A DNA stretch of 64,000 nt from Caprella mutica (Eukaryota > Arthropoda > Malacostraca > Amphipoda > Caprellidae): positions 31,457 through 95,456 of the forward strand of contig CANNZV010002511.1 of the NCBI GenBank assembly GCA_947561585.1, in the 5' to 3' direction. A program made the translations under genes and the position numbers. Shown in pieces: positions 46,201 through 50,963 of this stretch. Numbering within the stretch: position 1 is the stretch's first letter; every line of letters begins with the position of its first letter. The notes under the pieces were generated by a model. That model was not told the origin of the DNA and ran no database searches. It saw only the letters and a list, made by a program, of their open reading frames with translations.

Positions 46201-46426
46201 AAGGTTTTCATAAAGTGCATTGAACTTGAAAATTTCAACACATTTTAAACAATATTAGTTATTAGAAATATTTTTCAAAGAGATCTTACTTGTAGCAAAC
46301 ATGAGAACTGCTTGTGTTTTTAATTTGTATCTTGTAATGGAGTTTATCATGCCATGTGAAAACTGTTTGAGCATTCACGCCTTTGCCATCATTGCCACAT
46401 CTTCTTGAACTGCTTCGGGAGGACAT
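6359..46426 (-). CDS. ORC1: ORC1, origin recognition complex subunit 1 (complete, 17 exons, 966 aa)
   Basis: ORC1 is the AAA+ subunit of ORC that loads MCM at replication origins with CDC6. Exons in transcript order: 46426-46290, 46006-45888, 45585-45496, 45219-45122, 31144-31065, 29542-29474, 29143-29070, 28859-28016, 27773-27630, 27351-27217, 24130-23917, 22638-22480, 18910-18740, 18317-18173, 7264-7138, 6909-6785, 6528-6359. Every intron is GT-AG, every phase agrees and the sum is 2901 nt. Domains: BAH about 20-180; KEN box 215-217; (G/S)TPSK-rich linker to about 460; C2H2 fingers about 464-485 and 518-539; AAA+ with GVPGTGKT at 624-631 and VLLVDELD at 707-714; winged helix in about the last 90 residues. 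Human ORC1 is about 860 aa and lacks the fingers. The gene spans 40 kb because its introns hold satellites and transposons. The 5' UTR and promoter were not identified. Confidence 0.93.
7723..8292. mobile_element. hAT element (non-autonomous, 570 bp), perfect 8-bp TSD
   Basis: The ends CAGTGGTTCTTAAAC and TTAAAGAACCACTG are inverted repeats of the classic hAT CAGTGGTTCTTAA type. ATCTAGAG is duplicated exactly at 7715-7722 and 8293-8300. The subterminal words GGGGTGC(A/G)(T/C)GAGA recur at 7779 and 8239-8270. No transposase frame. It lies in ORC1 intron 14. Confidence 0.93.
8553..10069. repeat. 31-bp minisatellite carrying ORC1 exon-14 donor junction (distal block)
   Basis: About 49 copies of a 31-bp unit such as CACTCACCAGTCTCTGAATG plus GTCAATGTCTA. 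On the - (ORC1 sense) strand each unit contains AGACTGGTGAGTG, identical to the exon 14 / intron 14 junction at 18173. Subtypes vary in blocks (TGCATGG, TGAATGG, TTCCATGG). Segment 9123-9401 recurs at 9588-9866, a 465-bp (15-unit) higher-order step. Long open frames here are repeat artefacts. The array resumes at 17758 after a nested insertion. Confidence 0.95.
10837..11517 (-). CDS. Tyrosine recombinase of the DIRS-like element (N-terminally truncated)
   Basis: 226 codons. Catalytic residues are readable: Arg in ASGSRVSEL, His-x-x-Arg in GHDIRRVSS, Trp in IKRLFWTSS and Tyr in FINRYLGSL. These form the R...HxxR...W...Y set of tyrosine recombinases that integrate circular DNA of DIRS elements. 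The N-terminal arm-binding part seems absent: the frame opens ([10 protein letters not shown]) almost exactly where the RT frame stops, suggesting a deletion across the RNase H/recombinase boundary. Confidence 0.85.
   Translation of the reverse strand: MNAWEFKQLGKALFLDRPPIQKRIPEWDLNKVLVMLKTKSCFSQDGDPYCMLKKCLFLTALASGSRVSELSAIERSGIHFDKLDRATLPVKPGFLYKNQRLGRAPPNVTFPSLKSCPSLCPVHCLKLYISASTITSGPLFLNSKTSKPLHPSTISRILAEVINEADPGMFPQGHDIRRVSSSLAWARGTPPSEIIKRLFWTSSSTFINRYLGSLKNSNCVAAGSSN
11519..12553 (-). CDS. Reverse transcriptase of the DIRS-like element
   Basis: 344 codons. Motifs in order: [51 protein letters not shown] and [14 protein letters not shown] (YLDD catalytic box), then LTWLGFDWD. This is the DIRS/gypsy-type RT fold. 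The frame stops soon after [13 protein letters not shown], where an RNase H domain normally follows. Its N-terminus overlaps the gag-like ORF in another frame. Confidence 0.88.
   Translation of the reverse strand: MERIQTNRSLISQTIAEELELRLSGFLQLEDGEDTLHSEEEEAIDNDCLVGGRLQVFAKNWLLGSRWQQKVVSDGLRWAFLGNILHPLIHHHQTVPLSSELTVHLNTLLKKDVVEKFNGEAHCISRIFLVPKSGGGSRLILDLSKLNKFLVPVTYQLPTIEHLKLFLCKPKLLMKLDLKDAYHHVAVHPNFRKYLVFKWGEKTFCYKAMPFGLAIAPAVFTGLMGHPLKLTREKGIFAIAYLDDWLIATDSLEEGLRVVAWTVNMFRELGFLINREKSSLYPSKRLTWLGFDWDAENGLIRLPLQKAKSLAYKASQLKMRKEATRRELESLIGEIRISQFYQRH
12414..14354 (-). CDS. Gag-like ORF1 of the DIRS-like element
   Basis: 646 codons. The N-terminal half is Ser/Pro/Asn-rich and acidic; the middle is helical ([20 protein letters not shown]). 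The C-terminus is a long Arg/Ser/Gly-rich basic tail ([17 protein letters not shown]) fit for RNA binding. There is no zinc knuckle. Position upstream of RT and length agree with DIRS ORF1. It overlaps the RT frame by about 140 nt, so RT may need frameshifting or reinitiation. Confidence 0.75.
   Translation of the reverse strand: MLNQNEPIVTGSSECLEAASNISAQLLPPISQEDMSLSPISFSLGSSFPSLHLDETTVTESNAPNNMVENLIETRSPLPTEQGSPNNPISVLSPPQEEILDLDCIQVSDFVQNKNSDSGFQNLNHQPSTSVQVHQHISQTGNLDTGGNSHGYVSRQEFDSSMSKISNMLETINNKLVGPAVPHVTSDNQDHDIFSDSDSSVDSYQQESPDFDIVREIWPSIIPMWPLSEEIISFVRRKPTPTLYFVPPNAIVSYNEIIFDDEIKISSNDAFLGSFDDLPVLAFKRRSLEVNELCKLLKIADVFEKVRSFSAGYHFKQTCALLDWVELGSKSWLSGKKGTFEIPKSYGFNDKITKEEVLQKQMEKPSPWFSLNSSDARTNDVLRFLESPALDSQSHQIDSIPQSITVPVNQDMRNRDFKVRQRAMTFHNLLFSLRLVEDVIGKLSESNNSTDLIKSSLPKLQEFISNTRLGSESLSSFFIEEAATARQALRKAACSSIRDEDISRALINGSIFSSSLFHKNSINIVVEKAQNPQPRKIGTVKSLPLQYQKTSDHPISFANANAPFRGLRGTRFSRNSTFRRRSISQGGYPDSRYNSRLDTSLGENSNQQKFNFSNNSRGTRASSFRFSSVRGRRGHSSFRGRRGNRQ
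14404..14652 (-). CDS. Small Cys-rich ORF upstream of DIRS gag
   Basis: 82 codons starting [19 protein letters not shown], with further Cys/His pairs (CIKHSEC, CQSC) that could bind zinc. It ends 50 nt before the gag-like ATG. It may be the true gag N-terminus, joined by splicing or broken by a frameshift, or a small separate protein. I do not recognise the family. Confidence 0.45.
   Translation of the reverse strand: MPKAKIKLSCKHCISAKTKISHNCIKHSECIDSDFSWNPSSCQSCSELFSQAANGEMCAQKKIRTLAWRINPLVRKARPHFR
15420..16055. repeat. 60-bp tandem subrepeats in DIRS-like element leader
   Basis: About ten 60-bp copies containing GGAAGCGTTAGGTAAACTAT and TACTAACGACTGATTCCTTA, exactly in register with 60-base spacing. 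GCGTTAG and CTAACG are inverted relative to each other inside each unit. The array lies upstream of the gag ORF in element orientation, so it belongs to the leader. Degenerate copies extend left to about 15230. Confidence 0.9.
16866..17737 (+). mobile_element. PIF/Harbinger element, internally deleted (872 bp)
   Basis: Perfect terminal inverted repeats begin GGCCCGTTTACACGAGGGGC, flanked by TTA duplicated at 16863-16865 and 17738-17740, the Harbinger TWA target. The uninterrupted host sequence CTTCCTTAGTACTA at 48006-48019 is the empty site. Subterminal GCGAGCAGGCGCCTGTCA occurs near both ends. Inside, ATG at 17023 begins [15 protein letters not shown], then a shifted frame gives [13 protein letters not shown], resembling the N-terminus of Harbinger (HARBI1-like) nucleases. 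The catalytic part is gone. Confidence 0.88.
17758..18172. repeat. 31-bp minisatellite, proximal block abutting ORC1 exon 14 donor
   Basis: About 13 more units of the 31-bp repeat, mostly the TTCCATGGTCAATATCTTCA subtype. The last unit merges without a break into the exon 14 donor: on the - strand the true AGACTG/GTGAGTGAAG is followed by GTGAGTGAAGATATTGACCA, then the next AGACTG/GTGAGTG. The junction itself therefore looks like the founder unit. The long + strand frames here are artefacts. Confidence 0.95.
18173..18317 (-). CDS. ORC1: ORC1 exon 14: AAA+ lid
   Basis: 145 nt. It encodes [20 protein letters not shown] and [20 protein letters not shown], the sensor-2/lid region (SGDARR carries the sensor-2 arginine). 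It ends GCTGAGACTG before GTGAGTG. That donor junction is the repeat unit of the 31-bp minisatellite that follows. Confidence 0.95.
18740..18910 (-). CDS. ORC1: ORC1 exon 13: sensor 1 / arginine-finger region
   Basis: 171 nt, phase 0 at both ends. It encodes [40 protein letters not shown] and [28 protein letters not shown] and [10 protein letters not shown] are hallmark ORC1 sensor-1 and arginine-finger segments. Its acceptor (CATTTTCAG) directly abuts the 22-bp minisatellite. Confidence 0.95.
18921..22257. repeat. 22-bp minisatellite filling ORC1 intron 12
   Basis: About 150 copies of a 22-bp unit (AAACTCTTTAGTGGGGGAAT plus AG) fill about 93 percent of intron 12. Variants differ in the G-run (GGGGGAA, GGGGAAA, GGGAAAA) and in AATAGA versus AATAAA, and form homogeneous blocks. 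On the ORC1 strand the last copy runs into the exon 13 acceptor (CTAAAGAGTTTCCATTTTCAG read without its first base). Each unit therefore supplies a branch-point-like ACTAAAG and a short pyrimidine stretch. Confidence 0.96.
22480..22638 (-). CDS. ORC1: ORC1 exon 12: Walker B exon
   Basis: 159 nt, phase 0 on both sides. It reads [20 protein letters not shown] and later [16 protein letters not shown], the ORC1 Walker B (DE, residues 711-712) followed by the conserved LLWT. Acceptor TTTTTCAG, donor CAA then GTAAAG. Confidence 0.95.
22690..22910. mobile_element. Short inverted-repeat element (MITE-like) in ORC1 intron 11
   Basis: CACATCTTCGGTCAT near 22716 is mirrored by ATGACCGAAGATGTG near 22863, with further inverted similarity towards the ends (TTGGTCTGTTT; AACTGACCGACAATTCG). 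The interior is AT-rich, including a TA run. A related sequence lies at about 1775-1890. Exact edges and a TSD were not resolved. Confidence 0.55.
22979..23916. repeat. 20-bp minisatellite carrying the ORC1 exon 11 donor
   Basis: About 47 copies of CTAGGTCGTTAGTCACCTGC, strictly 20 bp. On the ORC1 strand each unit reads CCTAGGCAG/GTGACTAACGA, the same as the real exon 11 end CCTAGACAG/GTGACTAACAA at 23917. Variants near the exon (CTAGGTTGTT, CATAGGTTGTT) resemble the true junction most closely. The far end (22979-23380) is almost perfectly homogeneous. Confidence 0.96.
23917..24130 (-). CDS. ORC1: ORC1 exon 11: Walker A exon
   Basis: Encodes [20 protein letters not shown] and [20 protein letters not shown], then [22 protein letters not shown] is the P-loop that binds ATP. 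The exon ends CCTAGACAG before GTGACT, and this junction is the unit of the adjacent 20-bp minisatellite. Confidence 0.95.
24343..26546 (-). mobile_element. Non-LTR retrotransposon, deleted/decayed, with 11-bp TSD
   Basis: TTATACAGGGT is duplicated at 24332-24342 and 26547-26557. The - strand 3' end has a (CAA)n tail at 24343-24355. A fragment at 25499-25822 ([40 protein letters not shown]) is the APE-type endonuclease domain. 25154-25375 ([20 protein letters not shown]) is the linker to RT. RT itself appears absent and several frames are shifted. The + strand is unusually T/G-rich because the element is codon-biased to Thr, Asn and His (ACN, CAN). Clade (R1/Jockey-like) is not certain. Confidence 0.85.
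26558..27212. repeat. 43-bp minisatellite next to the ORC1 exon 10 donor
   Basis: About 15 copies of a 43-bp unit, CTTATACAGGGTAAGTAACT plus GCATTATATAAGGTAAGTACAGC. The array reaches within 4 nt of the exon 10 donor: GTATGCAGTTCCTTACCC continues into GCAGTTACTTACCC units. Each unit has GGTAAGTA twice on the + strand, so ORC1 pre-mRNA carries the complement TACTTACC twice per unit. The non-LTR element at 24343 inserted into a copy of this unit. Confidence 0.95.
27217..27351 (-). CDS. ORC1: ORC1 exon 10: start of conserved AAA+ module
   Basis: Encodes [20 protein letters not shown] and then [20 protein letters not shown]. The latter is nearly identical to the vertebrate [19 protein letters not shown] signature that opens the ORC1 ATPase. 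It ends TTGCAG then GTATGC. Four nucleotides into the intron the sequence turns into the 43-bp minisatellite. Confidence 0.93.
27630..27773 (-). CDS. ORC1: ORC1 exon 9: second C2H2 zinc finger
   Basis: 144 nt encoding [19 protein letters not shown] followed by [16 protein letters not shown]. The spacing is Cys-x2-Cys-x12-His-x4-His, with the aromatic and leucine positions of a classical C2H2 finger. Basic TP motifs (TPRKTPSK) follow. Acceptor TCTTCAG, donor AAA then GTTAGT. The exon joins in phase to both neighbours, so the finger belongs to the ORC1 frame if it is spliced in. Confidence 0.85.
28016..28859 (-). CDS. ORC1: ORC1 exon 8: basic S/TP-rich linker and first C2H2 finger
   Basis: This large exon (844 nt) encodes the disordered linker between BAH and AAA+. 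It holds serial (G/C/S)TPSK copies plus TPSR, SPSK and TPTK motifs, fitting the CDK consensus S/T-P-x-K/R. It is acidic/serine-rich before that ([14 protein letters not shown]). Near its end is [19 protein letters not shown] followed by DEH: Cys-x2-Cys-x12-His-x4-His, a C2H2 pattern. It ends in phase 2 (AG then GTGATC), joining correctly to exon 9. Confidence 0.9.
29070..31144 (-). CDS. ORC1: ORC1 exons 5-7: end of BAH domain and KEN box
   Basis: Exon 5 (31144-31065) reads [18 protein letters not shown] and ends MYFLCR. Exon 6 (29542-29474) reads [16 protein letters not shown]. Exon 7 (29143-29070) is only 74 nt and encodes [15 protein letters not shown]. The KEN tripeptide (residues 215-217), followed by proline, matches the KEN-box degron recognised by APC/C-Cdh1. 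Intron 4, upstream of exon 5, is 14 kb and full of transposons. Confidence 0.88.
29848..31009. mobile_element. Tc1/mariner-like non-coding element with long inverted repeats
   Basis: The ends CAGGGTGGCGCAAAATAAAG and CTTTTTTTGCATCACCCTG are inverted, and inverted similarity continues for roughly 170 bp, for example GAGTTACGACAAAAATTGAA on both arms and ATCCTACAGCGAATTAA. TA dinucleotides flank both ends (29846-29847 and 31010-31011). No transposase frame is present in the 1.16 kb. The superfamily is inferred from the TA target and CAGGGTG terminus. Confidence 0.75.
31193..32172. repeat. 23/20-bp minisatellite in ORC1 intron 4
   Basis: The first block is about 17 copies of TCTCTCGGACTAGATGAGAC plus CAG (23 bp). 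It switches abruptly near 31590 to about 28 copies of the shortened TCTCTCGGACTAATGACCAG (20 bp, or 21 with an extra A). It begins about 50 bp upstream of the exon 5 acceptor in transcript terms. Unlike the arrays of introns 10, 11, 12 and 14, its unit does not copy a splice site. The 100-codon frames on both strands are artefacts. Confidence 0.95.
33080..33973 (-). pseudogene. Tyrosine recombinase of second DIRS-like element, frameshifted
   Basis: Three overlapping frames follow one protein: 33973-33722 ([29 protein letters not shown]), 33774-33388 ([20 protein letters not shown]), 33371-33096 ([54 protein letters not shown]). HSTR gives HxxR, GW the Trp and FYDKP the catalytic Tyr. The first catalytic Arg position reads Q or T (STQTAQSL) rather than R, so this copy looks inactive besides being frameshifted. 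Confidence 0.8.
35117..37336 (-). mobile_element. LTR/gypsy retrotransposon, internally deleted
   Basis: TSD ATCGC at 35112-35116 and 37337-37341. The left LTR (35117-35255, TGTTATG...ACAACA) is about 139 bp. The right LTR keeps only its last about 70 bp (from ACGTACAGAGTTTGCTTGG). A purine-rich tract (AAAGACGGGGATG on the - strand) precedes the left LTR, as expected for the 3' LTR of a - strand element. Gag, protease and most of RT are deleted. It inserted into the non-LTR element at 34225-41752. Confidence 0.88.
35415..37260 (-). pseudogene. Gypsy pol remnant: RNase H and integrase
   Basis: Order on the - strand: RT end/RNase H start about 37255-37080; RNase H end 36903-36649 ([35 protein letters not shown]); integrase 36577-36140 (HHCC-like zinc part ending [16 protein letters not shown], then core [20 protein letters not shown]). 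35944-35681 and 35726-35415 are the integrase C-terminal and tail region. Several frameshifts and stops. The integrase core first Asp is seen in HVDHF; later catalytic positions lie in broken frames. Confidence 0.82.
37342..38330 (+). pseudogene. Non-LTR ORF1 (gag-like) remnant
   Basis: Reading through stops, the + strand gives [20 protein letters not shown], then [20 protein letters not shown] and [17 protein letters not shown], and later [18 protein letters not shown] in another frame. Basic, Pro/Ser-rich content is typical of ORF1 of I-group elements, but I see no zinc knuckles. Its start lies before the gypsy insertion, around 34882-35116. Confidence 0.5.
39230..41338 (+). pseudogene. Non-LTR ORF2 remnant: RT and RNase H
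   Basis: RT pieces: [87 protein letters not shown] and [15 protein letters not shown]. The catalytic box reads ADYV where active elements have ADD(V/I), so the second Asp is lost. RNase H follows: [40 protein letters not shown] and [19 protein letters not shown]. At least two in-frame stops separate the blocks. An endonuclease region before 39230 is not clearly readable. Confidence 0.85.
41763..43720 (-). pseudogene. Gag, RT and RNase H remnants of second DIRS-like element
   Basis: 43573-43171 carries gag-like helices ([20 protein letters not shown]). 42808-42599 carries [21 protein letters not shown] and [17 protein letters not shown], with the DIRS-type YLDD. 42549-42298 is the RT thumb/linker. 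42055-41852 is the RNase H end ([20 protein letters not shown]). The frames are separated by stops. After 41763 the protein continues at 34214 across the non-LTR insertion. Confidence 0.75.
43760..44115. repeat. Degenerate tandem repeat TCTGGTCCGTTATCTTTACT
   Basis: Eight or so imperfect copies of a 20-30 bp unit with the words CTGGTCCGTTATCTTTACTT, plus a spacer at 43862-43960. It lies in the leader of the second DIRS-like element, the same place as the 60-bp array in the first DIRS-like element. A further imperfect direct duplication of about 105 bp (AACCTTGTTAACCTGTTTTT, CCTACAA(T/G)CAGGTGCCGCAA) lies at 44288-44434. Confidence 0.8.
45122..46426 (-). CDS. ORC1: ORC1 exons 1-4: start codon and BAH domain
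   Basis: Exon 1 (46426-46290) starts with [12 protein letters not shown] and reaches [16 protein letters not shown], which resembles the YSW...LHY stretch at the human ORC1 N-terminus; this supports the chosen ATG. Exon 2 (46006-45888) gives [20 protein letters not shown], the first BAH strands. Exon 3 (45585-45496) gives [14 protein letters not shown], the BAH core. Exon 4 (45219-45122) gives [17 protein letters not shown], matching the NI-AETIIG region. Phases between exons are 2, 1 and 1. The BAH domain binds H4K20me2 nucleosomes in animal ORC1. Confidence 0.9.
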
Positions 46427-47205
46427 TTTGCTACATAGGTTTTAAATTAAGAAATCGAACTGAAAATAAAAAAGAAAGAATGGAAACACATGATTGTAAG
46501 AATCAATTAAATAGAGAAGCTGAATTTTAGCTATTTATTCCTATAATAAGTTGATAACATGAATTTTGGCTGGGGAAATTAGAAAAACGTTGGATGACAA
46601 GCCAAATTGAGGGAAAATGTTGACTGGCTTTATCAAATTTTTTGGAGAAGTCAGGAGTTCAGAGCATTAACTGCTCAGCAGTAATGCACTAGAGATATGC
46701 TCTACGGCAACTGACAAACTGTATGATTGTATCACAAATAGACTAGGTAAACACTATTTGTCTATTATACTTAGAGGTAAATGAATATTAATTTATTATT
46801 TATTCACCATGCGAAATAGATCTAGCTTCTGAGGCTGGCAAACTGTGATCCAATTTTGAGCCAAAAGTACAAAAAAAATTCTAAGCCAAGCCCTACCAAG
46901 CCAATTTTGAATTTAAAGTCAAAATTAACATGGGAACATACTCAACATAGGAATTAATTAAAAATTCTAAGCCAAATACTATTTCTAGATACGATATTTT
47001 TGAGTTTTGACCTTTTGAAATGTAAGCCAATTAATTGACTTCCATGTTAAAGAGGCTCACAGTTTGTAAGCCAATTTGGAGACAAATTTTCACAAAAATT
47101 CTGATCCTAGCCAAATTCTGATCCTAGCCAAATTGCTATTGGGCCATTTTCAAACCAAATAACATGTGAATATAGGAATTAATTCAAAATTTTAAGCCAA
47201 TTACC
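46427..47205. other. Sequence upstream of ORC1; AAGCCAATT-type repeats, no gene
   Basis: The ORC1 5' UTR and promoter should lie here, but no TATA box, initiator or UTR exon could be supported. From about 46600 the sequence turns into repeats with the recurring word AAGCCAA (46600, 46884, 46896, 46972, 47022 and on), related to blocks at 49050-49220 and 49900-50100. Confidence 0.45.
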
Positions 47206-47207
47206 CC

Positions 47208-47356
47208 ACTCTAGAGAATACCTTAGGCTAACAGATGAATTTTAGAGGCTAAATGCTTTGGATTAGACAGTTCCCATTAATTTATTACTGTATTTTAAGG
47301 TTTGCTCAACTCCAACAGAGTAATTAATTTCAGAAAAGACTACCTTTTCCAGAGTG
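47208..47356. mobile_element. CCACTCT...AGAGTGG element, perfect 8-bp TSD
   Basis: It starts CCCACTCTAGAGAATACC and ends CTTTTCCAGAGTGG, flanked by CCAATTAC on both sides. It is about 150 bp and related to the copy at 54738-54895 (ATACCTTAGGCTAACAGAT shared). The shared CCTTAGGCTAACAGATRAA core and about 0.15-kb size identify the family. Confidence 0.75.
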
Positions 47357-47433
47357 GCCAATTACATATATCCAAGTTTAGAGTTTTAGACCATTTGAAA
47401 TGTGATCCAAATAGCCAATACATTGGCTTTAAC

Positions 47434-48028
47434 CAGGCGGCTAACAAAGCCCATGGAAGCCGTTACAATCGTGTTAGCTTCTAGTGTAGATTTAGAAACG
47501 AGGGAGAGTACACGTATGTGCGTCGCTCTCAGACCTGACTGAGTAAGTTGAGTAACGGTTCTCATTAGCACAACAGCTGATGTTAACTTACACATTATTC
47601 TTCAAAATACTTTAGGTATCTGATCATTTTGCTCAATAATTTTCTCATCTATGGACATTTAACTGATGTAGAAGATTAATTGATGAATATTTAGGCAACA
47701 GATGCAATGTTAATGACTAAAATAAGCATTTGGTGGAGCGTTTGCTAGATGCGTGCACCCTCCCTCGTTTCTCAAGCGTCACTGGCCGTGAGCGAATGCT
47801 CCCTGTACTGTCAGTCTGTTGCTAGGGTGACGTCATATGTGTGCTGTGATGTCACCACACGACACAGCGGAACAACAACCAGACGCCAAGGAAGCTGTTT
47901 TGACTGAAGCGAAGAGAGACAAGGAAGCTCACTTGACTAATTGCTAACAACAAGGTGTTAACACGATGGTTCCGCTTATACGTTGTTGGTTAGCCGTTAC
48001 ACCGCTTCCTTAGTACTATAACTTCATG
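47434..48028. mobile_element. Intact 595-bp element, 8-bp TSD GCTTTAAC
   Basis: This is the uninterrupted relative of the split copy at 10070-17757. It starts CAGGCGGCTAACAAAGCCCA and ends TAGTACTATAACTTCATG. GCTTTAAC is duplicated at 47426-47433 and 48029-48036. The terminal inverted repeats are poor, but GGCTAAC...ATCGTGTTA near the left has an inverted counterpart near the right. It contains TGACGTCA-like words (GTGACGTCATATG). No coding frame. Probably a hAT-type MITE. Confidence 0.85.
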
Positions 48029-48070
48029 GCTTTAACTGATATAGTAGTGATAGTAGTAGTACTCTATAAC

Positions 48071-48515
48071 ATAACATCCAGTCTGTATTTCAATTTCATG
48101 GTAAATTCCACCAACTTGTCCTATGTCGGTGGAATTTTTCCAGTCCGCAGAATATAGAAGATATTCTCTCTGAACAACTTCGAATTAATTCCTATAATTA
48201 TATTAATTTTGATAAGACACTTCTGAGTTAATCCCTATAGGTACATTAATTTTGCTACAAACAGAATAAGAGATCTCTACGAGCACTTTACCAGTTTCTG
48301 AAGACTGGGAATTTTTCCCCTTAGAAAATAATATTCTATCAAAGTCGGTGGATTTTTAGCTATTTATTCCTTTGTTGCCATTAATTTTCGGTGGCTAAAT
48401 GAGGAAAATGTTGGTGGATCAGCCAAATATGTTGGTCACTGTTGGTGGATTTTTTCTTCTTTTTTAACAAGTCAGTGGGTTTTTGTGCACCAAATACAGA
48501 CTGGAATAACATTGA
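48071..48515. mobile_element. CCAGTCTGTATTT...AAATACAGACTGG element with nested insertion
   Basis: The inverted ends CCAGTCTGTATTT and AAATACAGACTGG enclose text with the word (C/G)TCGGTGGA/CCACCAA. A second element (CCAGTCCGCAG...GAAGACTGG, about 48140-48309) is inserted in it and flanked by an exact GAATTTTT duplication. The outer flanks CATAACAT and AATAACAT match at 7 of 8. Confidence 0.8.
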
Positions 48516-48588
48516 TTGGCTTACAGTTAACATGGCTTACTGAAACCCTCTGAAACTGAAACATGAGAGATAAATAGGGCAAGATACA

Positions 48589-49254
48589 CCAGTCTGCAGA
48601 ATATGGGAGATATTTGGGATATTCTCTCCGAACAATTTTGAATTAATTCCTATATTTGCATTAATTTTGCTACGAACAGAATGAGAGATCTCTACGAACA
48701 CTTAACCAGTTACTGCCATGTATGATACAGAGTATGTCAGTTGAAGCCAATTAATTGGCTTCCAGGGTGGAAAAAAAATAACTCTTCACTGGCTCGGATT
48801 GATTAGTAACTCTGTTAGAGATTTAAAATCAACTATGTTGAGAACTCATCATAAGGACAACTCTGCAGAAACTACACATTATTTCTTTTAACTAGGTGAA
48901 TATCAGTTATATATTTCATAATACTTGAAAAAATTGAACTCTGTATGCTCTACATGATTTACTAATATTACTAAGCAGGGTTAATCATTAATAAACTGAT
49001 TAATCTCTGCAGTTGAGTATTCATGAGTAACTCTGTCAGAGATTGAGTTTTCCAATCTGGATTGGCTTAGATTTCAAAAGGTCAAAACTCAGATATGTCT
49101 AATTGGCTTAAAATTTTGAATTAATTCTCATGTTCCCATATTAATTTTGGCTTGAAATCTTCAAAAATGAGCCAAATTGGCTTGGCTCAGAATTTTTGCA
49201 AAATTTTGGCTTACAATTTTCTAACCTCTGAAACATGGAGTTTCTGCAGACTGG
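48589..49254. mobile_element. CCAGTCTGCAG...CTGCAGACTGG element, perfect TSD, with nested AAGCCAATT element
   Basis: AAGATACA is duplicated at 48581-48588 and 49255-49262. The outer element uses the words GTTCGTAGAGA / CTCCGAACAA (48600-48720) and resumes at about 49240 (TTTCTGCAGACTGG). Between them lies foreign sequence with recurring AAGCCAATTAATTGGCTT, CTCTGTTAGAG and ATTTTGGCTT. The middle boundary was not resolved. Confidence 0.75.
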
Positions 49255-49599
49255 AAGATACATAATATGGATTATGGACAATTTCAATCATATAAGAAAA
49301 CCATATAATTTATTATTTTTGATATTGAAAATGTAACCATGATACACATGGGACTATAGCTAAATAGTGCATATATAAATTATAATGTCTATTAAGTTTT
49401 TAATTTGACAAGTACACTTTTAATGGATTTAAGCTAGGGGCAAGCAGGCCAAGTAAAATAGTACGGCTCATAAAGATAAACTCTCATTTGTCTCCAGCTC
49501 TCTCCAAAAAACATCAAATTTCTCTCCAAAATAATCAAATTATAATAAATTCTCTCCATAATAACATTGTAGCATAGGAGAAAATAAAATATTCCTCAC

Positions 49600-50160
49600 C
49601 ATTAGCAATTGGAGGGCTCAAAATAGCTGTCACAAACCCACCATTAAAATGGTGAGTTTGGACATGCTTTATTACCTGGCAAGCAGGTAAATTGCCACTC
49701 TGCATTCTAAGACTGCATAATGTGTCTCCTAGTGGCAATCTGCAGAATATGTGACATTATTACATTTTCTGTGCGAACAAAACGATCCTTAATTTCCTCC
49801 TATATTTCCATGTATTTTTACTGAGAACAGAAGCCAAAATAAAGAATTTCTTTGCCACTCTGGAAAAAGTGGTCTTATCTGATTGACTAATTACTCCATG
49901 TTTCAGAGGCTGGAGAATTGTGAGCCAATTTTTGAGCCACAATTTCACCAAAAATCTAAGCCAAGCCAATTTGGCTCATTTTTTAAAGATTACAAGCCAA
50001 AATTATCATGGGAACATAGGAATTAATTCAAAATTTGAAGCCAATTAGAATTATCTGAGAATTGACCATTTCAAATCTAAGCCAATTAATTGGCTTTAAC
50101 CGACACTCTGTTGCTTGTTGGAGTTTAGCAAACCTTAAAATACAGTAATAAATTAATGAA
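49600..50160. mobile_element. Mixed short-element patchwork
   Basis: Contains a CCACTCTGG end (49854), a GTGGCAATCTGCAG word, and an AAGCCAATT-type block (49900-50100) with GGGAACATAGGAATTAATTC. Parts of the CCACTCTGG family resume at 50100-50160 (CTCCAACAGAG-like, inverted). No clean edges. Confidence 0.5.
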
Positions 50161-50963
50161 AACTGTATAGGGCAAGTATTAGCCTTTCGGTCAAATCGGA
50201 AGTTTGGACAGATTAGCTTTATAATGATATAACTACTCAATATTTAATTCGATGGTGTCAAGTGTCTTTAGGAAACGAAGTTTACATATTAGTGACCCAT
50301 TACAATCTGTTTCCAGAAGAAATAGACTGAAATAATGATAAAAATATAAGAATTAATAAGTGGTGGTCAGTGCCGGTACCATTAAGTAGCGATATCACCA
50401 AAAAATTGCGATCAGATCAAGTTTAATTTCACTGTGATACGGATATATTTGTTATGACCGCCATGTTTACACTCAAAGATAGTCTTGCCAGATATATTTG
50501 AAGGTATTTCACTCTGATAATAATGTTTCTTTATCAAATTACCATGTCCGGTTATTCGATCTTAAATCAAAGGAATCGATTTGTCCGAAATCTTATCGAA
50601 AGTTTTGATTCAGTGAATTTGAAGAATCAATATAATCGGATAATATTGTTCAGGTTTATATTTCGATGATTGATGATAAATAATTCGTAAATATGGGTAT
50701 AGGATAGATATATCATCATTTTTCTCGGTAGAATCATCTGTTTTACGGATTTTAAGTATGATTCTATAACCAATATTAACTGTATTACCTAGATTCATTG
50801 TGAAAACAAACATATAATGTAGCAACTGCGTTTATCATGGTAAGTAAATTTTGTTTATTAAAGCAGATATTTGAGATTAAATTCATATTTTCAGTTTCAG
50901 GATATGAACAACAAAATTAATCAATAATAATTAGATTATATATATATTCTATAATCAGTTAAG